A stretch of 64,000 nucleotides of DNA, taken from the NCBI GenBank assembly GCA_913057175.1, contig CAJXNP010000004.1, forward strand, positions 62,001 through 126,000, read 5' to 3'. This document shows, in pieces, positions 60,583-64,000 of this stretch. Numbering within the stretch: the first letter of the stretch is position 1; each line of letters begins with the position of its first letter. The stretch is from an uncultured Cytophagales bacterium (GTDB taxonomy: Bacteria > Bacteroidota > Bacteroidia > Cytophagales > Cyclobacteriaceae). The notes beneath the pieces are model-generated. The model saw only the letters and a program-made list of their open reading frames with translations. It searched no databases and was not told where the DNA came from. The position numbers and the translations under genes were made by a program.

Positions 60583-61992
60583 ATGGATTATATTCTTCAA
60601 TTGCTGGGCCGTTTTCATCCTTTAATCGTGCATCTGCCAATTGGCATTTTGCTGCTTGGTTTTATTTTTGAACTACTCGCTCAAACTGGAAAATACCGGG
60701 AGCTTAAGGTAGCTATTCAACCTTCGATTTTGATTGGAGGTTTGTCGGCTGTTGCAGCGTGTGTTACCGGTTACTTACTATCACAGGAAGGCGGTTACAG
60801 TGATCGCATATTAACCCCGCATCAATACCTGGGCATTTCAACAGCAATTGCTTCCTTGCTTTTGTTGTATTTGCGCAACCGGATATTTAAACACAACAAA
60901 GTAAAAAGAAAACGAGCGCGCCTGGCGTTGTTTACCCTTGTGATTATTCTGCTCTCTCTTACAGGTCACCTTGGCGGATCACTAACCCATGGGGAGGATT
61001 TTTTGGTTGATTTCTATGAGGAGAAAGATGAGGCATCATCCGGAATAGTAAAATTAGGTGAAGCAGCGTTGACAGATTCGGCTGTTCTTTATCGAGATGT
61101 TGTGTATCCGATCCTTGAAGCTAAGTGTCTATCCTGTCACAGCTCCCGAAAACAGAAAGGTGATTTGCGCCTGGATGGAATAGAACATATTGTAAAGGGT
61201 GGGGAACATGGGGTTGTGTTGAGATCGGATATTCCTGACTCAAGTTCGCTCTATGCGAGACTCATATTACCGATGGAGGATGAGCATCATATGCCACCAA
61301 ATGAGAAAAGCCAGCTAAGTTCGGCGGCGATTGACGCCATTCATGCTTGGGTAAAAAGTGGATTTGATTTTGAGATGCCCGTGATGGCTTATGAAGATCA
61401 TGAGTACCTGAAGAAAGTAATTGCCACCATCAAAATGGATGAAGAACCGCCATTCAGTTGGGTGCCAACGGAAAGTGTTGGACCTGCAGATCAGACGGTT
61501 TTATCGAAGTTAGTGGTACGGGATGTCCTGGTCATACCTGTTGCACAAGAGAGCAATTACCTGAAAGCAAATTTCGTCAATGTAAAATCAGTTCAGCCTT
61601 CCGATATGGATTTGTTGCTGAGTATCAAACAACAACTCGTTTGGCTCGATTTGACGAATGCTTCGGTATCTGATGTGGATGTTGAAAAAATAGGTAAGCT
61701 TGGGAATCTTCGGTATTTATATCTACGGAGCACCAAGGTTACAGATAGGGGAGTTTCTTACTTGTCTAAAATTGAAAATCTTCAGTACCTCAACCTTTCC
61801 AATACGGAAGTGACTACCGCCGGAGTCACGGAGTTGATGGCAAACAAAAATTTAAGGGAACTTTATGTTTCGGGTACGCAAGCATCTTCTGAAAAGATGC
61901 ATGCATTGATGATCGCCAACCCTGATATTCAGATCGATACAGGAGGTTATCAGATTCCTGTGCTTGCGTCAGATACGATTGTTTATGAGTAG
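60583..61992 (+). CDS. DUF2231 membrane protein with cytochrome c and leucine-rich repeats
   Basis: A 469-residue protein. The first 130 residues form a DUF2231 membrane domain with four helices (FHPLIVHLPIGILLLGFIF, AACVTGYLLSQEGG, LLSLTGHLGGSLTHGEDF). A planctomycete-type cytochrome domain follows with CLSCH (182-186) and MEDEHHMPPNEK. The C-terminus (about 355-445) has leucine-rich repeats (LGNLRYLYLRSTKVTDRG, IENLQYLNLSNTEVT). It probably passes electrons from the PSD1 protein into the membrane. Gap to the previous gene: 4 bases. Confidence 0.88.
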   Translation: MDYILQLLGRFHPLIVHLPIGILLLGFIFELLAQTGKYRELKVAIQPSILIGGLSAVAACVTGYLLSQEGGYSDRILTPHQYLGISTAIASLLLLYLRNRIFKHNKVKRKRARLALFTLVIILLSLTGHLGGSLTHGEDFLVDFYEEKDEASSGIVKLGEAALTDSAVLYRDVVYPILEAKCLSCHSSRKQKGDLRLDGIEHIVKGGEHGVVLRSDIPDSSSLYARLILPMEDEHHMPPNEKSQLSSAAIDAIHAWVKSGFDFEMPVMAYEDHEYLKKVIATIKMDEEPPFSWVPTESVGPADQTVLSKLVVRDVLVIPVAQESNYLKANFVNVKSVQPSDMDLLLSIKQQLVWLDLTNASVSDVDVEKIGKLGNLRYLYLRSTKVTDRGVSYLSKIENLQYLNLSNTEVTTAGVTELMANKNLRELYVSGTQASSEKMHALMIANPDIQIDTGGYQIPVLASDTIVYE

Positions 61993-62313
61993 GGCTGTTT
62001 CCTTAAAGGATTAAAATTGCTCATTGTTTTAAACAATAGCCCCCCTAAAAGAGATAATTACCGGACTTGCCTGTGCTGAAATTTATTCAATATTTCGGTA
62101 TCTCCTCCTAGTTTCAGAAATGTGGTGAGGGCAATTGAATGAACGAAACTTTCACTATTCTCGTAAGCCCTTGTTACAAATAAGGACTATAGGTAGGTAT
62201 CAATCGTCCTCGCTTGAGTGTAAACGGAAACGAGGATGCAAGAGAATGGCAATCCTGCCACTCAGATTACTTTTACGATAATGGTATATAGGATATTGAT
62301 GTTGCACATCTTT
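61993..62313. other. 321-base gap with a direct repeat and hairpin
   Basis: The gap holds direct repeat copy 1 (62144-62193) and, just after, a hairpin based on CGTCCTCGCTT ... AACGAGGATG (about 62206-62238). No gene is seen. Confidence 0.5.
62144..62193 (+). repeat. 50-base direct repeat, copy 1
   Basis: CGAAACTTTCACTATTCTCG ... ACAAATAAGGACTATAGG. The second copy at 62833-62882 shares 41 of 50 bases in the same orientation. The DoxX-like gene lies between them. Confidence 0.75.
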
Positions 62314-62820
62314 TTACATTGCAAAGAGTATTATCAAAACGACCAGTGCCATAATTAAGAAAGTATTAAAAATAACCTCTCGCCATTGAATTTTAGCCTG
62401 AGTAGCTTCATTCATAAAAGTGAGGATCGGTTTCCGTCCCCAATAAAGAATTATCAAATCAGCCAGCAATAACAAGCCAGTAAATATTTTCATATGCACA
62501 AAGAAGTCAAATGCATTATTTATTAAGAAGATAGCTAATAAGGATGGAAATAAGATTATGGCTCCAATTAATTTGGTTTTGTTGAATAGTAATAAAACTG
62601 CAGGAACAAATTCAAATAAACCCAATAACAATGAAAACCATTTAGAGAAACCCATAAAAGCCCATGTAAGTGTAACTCCATCAATATCTTTCAGAGGAAT
62701 CTCATAAACTTCTGAAGGGAGAATAAATTGAATTCCAAAAATCTTGATAAGACCATATATCATCATGATTAGTCCTAGAATATATCGAAAAATAATAATT
62801 AGGATTTTGGCATTCATCAT
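62314..62820 (-). CDS. DoxX-like membrane protein
   Basis: A 168-residue membrane protein with four helices (IIIFRYILGLIMMIYGLIKI, WFSLLLGLFEFVPAVLLLF, GAIILFPSLLAIFLINN, ILYWGRKPILTF). The pattern is that of the DoxX-like group. Function unknown. The ATG at 62820 (or 62817) is used; the frame further upstream runs into the flanking repeat. It is the only minus-strand gene in this stretch. Confidence 0.75.
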   Translation of the reverse strand: MMNAKILIIIFRYILGLIMMIYGLIKIFGIQFILPSEVYEIPLKDIDGVTLTWAFMGFSKWFSLLLGLFEFVPAVLLLFNKTKLIGAIILFPSLLAIFLINNAFDFFVHMKIFTGLLLLADLIILYWGRKPILTFMNEATQAKIQWREVIFNTFLIMALVVLIILFAM

Positions 62821-63154
62821 TGGGAAATATATCGAAACATTCGCTATTCTCGGAAGTCCTCGTTGCAAACTAGGACTAAAGGACTAGTCAGAAGCATGAA
62901 CAAAGTCCGAATAATTCTCTTAACATTAGCAACAAAACGTTAAATTAAAAATGATTTCAAACAAGATGCCGGAATTGAATGTCTTAACAGTGTATAATCA
63001 GTTGACAAGAGCTTATTTGCGGTTAAATGGGGATGACTAATTTAAATTAAAATTAGCTTCAATTCATTGTCTTATAGTGATTTACATGAAGAAATAGCAA
63101 GAATAAAAAGCATTTGTCTTTTATTCAATGTTAACACTATTTAAAATATCATAA
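62821..63154. other. 334-base gap with direct repeat copy 2
   Basis: Contains the 50-base direct repeat at 62833-62882. The remainder is AT-rich and should hold the promoter of the PQQ dehydrogenase, but no clear TAnnTTTG box was found. Confidence 0.4.
62833..62882 (+). repeat. 50-base direct repeat, copy 2
   Basis: CGAAACATTCGCTATTCTCG ... GCAAACTAGGACTAAAGG, about 82 percent identical to 62144-62193 and in the same orientation, directly upstream of the DoxX-like start codon. Confidence 0.75.
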
Positions 63155-64000
63155 ATGAGATTTCAATTTAGATTTCTCATTAGCATCGGATCCATCCTGG
63201 TTTTAAACCAATGTAATCCTTCCTATGATCCTGGGACTACTGAGCATATCTTTAAGGTAACCTCTCAGGTAAATGATGAACGATTGTTAACAGCAGATGA
63301 AACACCTGGCGACTGGCTCTCATATGGTAGGAATTATTTTGAAGACAGGTTTAGTCCATTACAGCAGATCACGATAGCTAATATTGATCGTCTTGGTCTG
63401 GCATGGAGTCTTAACCTTGGAATCAAAGGCGCTCTTGAAGCAACTCCTTTGGTGGTCGATGGAATTATGTATGTTACAGGATCCTGGAGTGAGGTTTTTG
63501 CCATTGATGCACGAAAGGGAGAATTACTCTGGAAATTTGATCCGAAAGTTCCCAGAATCATCGGGTTCAAAGCCTGCTGTGGTTCCGTCAATCGGGGTGT
63601 AGCTCTGTACAGAGGTATGGTTTATGTAGGTGCCCTGGATGGAAGATTGATTGCTATTGATGCTGCAAGTGGTAAACTTAAATGGGAAACTATAACTGTT
63701 GATACTACTGCCAATTATACCATTACGGGAGCTCCCCGTGTGGTGGCTGGAAACGTGATCATTGGGAATGGTGGGGCAGAATACGGAGTTAGAGGTTATG
63801 TCTCTGGTTATGATGCGATGACTGGTGAGCAAAAGTGGCGTACCTATACGGTTCCAGGTGATCCTGATTTACCATTTGAATCCAAAGCGATGGAAGAAGC
63901 TGCCGCAACCTGGACGGGAGAATGGTGGAAATATGGAGGAGGTGGTACAGTATGGGATGCGATGGCATATGATCCTGATCTGGATTTGCTATACGTGGGT
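63155..64000 (+). CDS. PQQ-dependent dehydrogenase, 3' end beyond the window
   Basis: At least 282 residues, open to the end of the window. A lipoprotein signal (LVLNQC) leads to [17 protein letters not shown] and propeller blades of a quinoprotein dehydrogenase ([34 protein letters not shown]). The vicinal Cys pair in [17 protein letters not shown] is the ring-forming disulfide above PQQ in this family. Substrates in the family are alcohols or sugars. It lies downstream of the PSD1 cytochrome set, which could be its electron partner. Confidence 0.88.
   Translation, partial: MRFQFRFLISIGSILVLNQCNPSYDPGTTEHIFKVTSQVNDERLLTADETPGDWLSYGRNYFEDRFSPLQQITIANIDRLGLAWSLNLGIKGALEATPLVVDGIMYVTGSWSEVFAIDARKGELLWKFDPKVPRIIGFKACCGSVNRGVALYRGMVYVGALDGRLIAIDAASGKLKWETITVDTTANYTITGAPRVVAGNVIIGNGGAEYGVRGYVSGYDAMTGEQKWRTYTVPGDPDLPFESKAMEEAAATWTGEWWKYGGGGTVWDAMAYDPDLDLLYVG

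Noticed and set aside
1-64000. CRISPR array, tRNA or rRNA genes, prophage
   Set aside because: No regularly spaced short repeats, no tRNA T-loop consensus in a foldable context, no rRNA segments and no phage structural genes were recognised.

Overview
The window comes from a member of the Bacteroidota, most likely a free-living aquatic Cytophagia- or Saprospiria-like bacterium. The supporting signs are a TonB-dependent receptor with an N-terminal carboxypeptidase-regulatory-like domain, a subtilase ending in a type IX secretion sorting domain, a BlaI regulator paired with an M56/TonB fusion, GH8 and GH10 lipoproteins, many lipoprotein signal peptides, weak Shine-Dalgarno sites and several promoters of the TTG-N18-22-TAnnTTTG type. 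The phylum is secure; the order is a guess. No rRNA or tRNA gene, CRISPR array or intact transposase was seen.

Layout. 1-5.7 kb: a secreted hypothetical protein, an M49-like zinc lipoprotein, a PAP2 phosphatase, and a GntR regulator coupled to an SPFH protein. 5.7-8.3 kb: an accessory patch with two non-ATG genes bounded by long attC-like palindromes, then a ParDE module whose toxin is frameshifted. 8.4-14.4 kb: blaI-blaR1-like pair, an ECF sigma factor with a membrane partner, an outer-membrane barrel protein, and intergenic repeats. 14.4-22.1 kb: a serine hydrolase with ankyrin repeats, small ferredoxin-like and NTF2-fold proteins, a beta-propeller protein, a nitrilase, an adenylate/guanylate cyclase and a small metallopeptidase. 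22.1-27.0 kb (minus strand): GH8, a 565-residue unknown protein and GH10, suggesting xylan or beta-glucan use. 27.4-31.5 kb: a tight operon of C39-like peptidase, RimK-like ATP-grasp, GCS2-like ligase and N-formylglutamate amidohydrolase, which is the best candidate for an uncharacterised metabolic system. 31.5-33 kb: a second accessory patch with a DUF433/DUF5615 pair (toxin again frameshifted) between copies of a ~100-bp direct repeat.

33.1-44.1 kb is entirely minus strand: a molybdate uptake operon (modA, a TOBE protein, modB, modC), a DHCR24/DWF1-like flavoprotein, and the overlapping operon mnmA, lipoprotein, type IX subtilase, rpe, TonB receptor. 44.4-50 kb (mostly plus) holds an FAD oxidoreductase, a DUF2071 protein, queA, lipoproteins, a PspC protein and a thioredoxin-like membrane protein. 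50.2-55.3 kb: an aldo/keto reductase, a CRTAC1-type FG-GAP protein, an asparagine-synthetase-like enzyme lacking the glutaminase cysteine, and an overlapping radical SAM enzyme. 55.4-62 kb: a four-gene set (PSD1/DUF1549/DUF1553 cytochrome, DUF1501, sugar-phosphate isomerase-like, DUF2231-cytochrome-LRR) of the type abundant in Planctomycetes and marine Bacteroidota. A DoxX-like gene between 50-bp direct repeats follows, and the window ends inside a PQQ-dependent dehydrogenase.

Two themes recur. Both toxin-antitoxin modules keep the antitoxin and have a small indel in the toxin. Several intergenic repeat families, one with base-paired arms that differ in sequence between copies, are scattered between otherwise ordinary genes.
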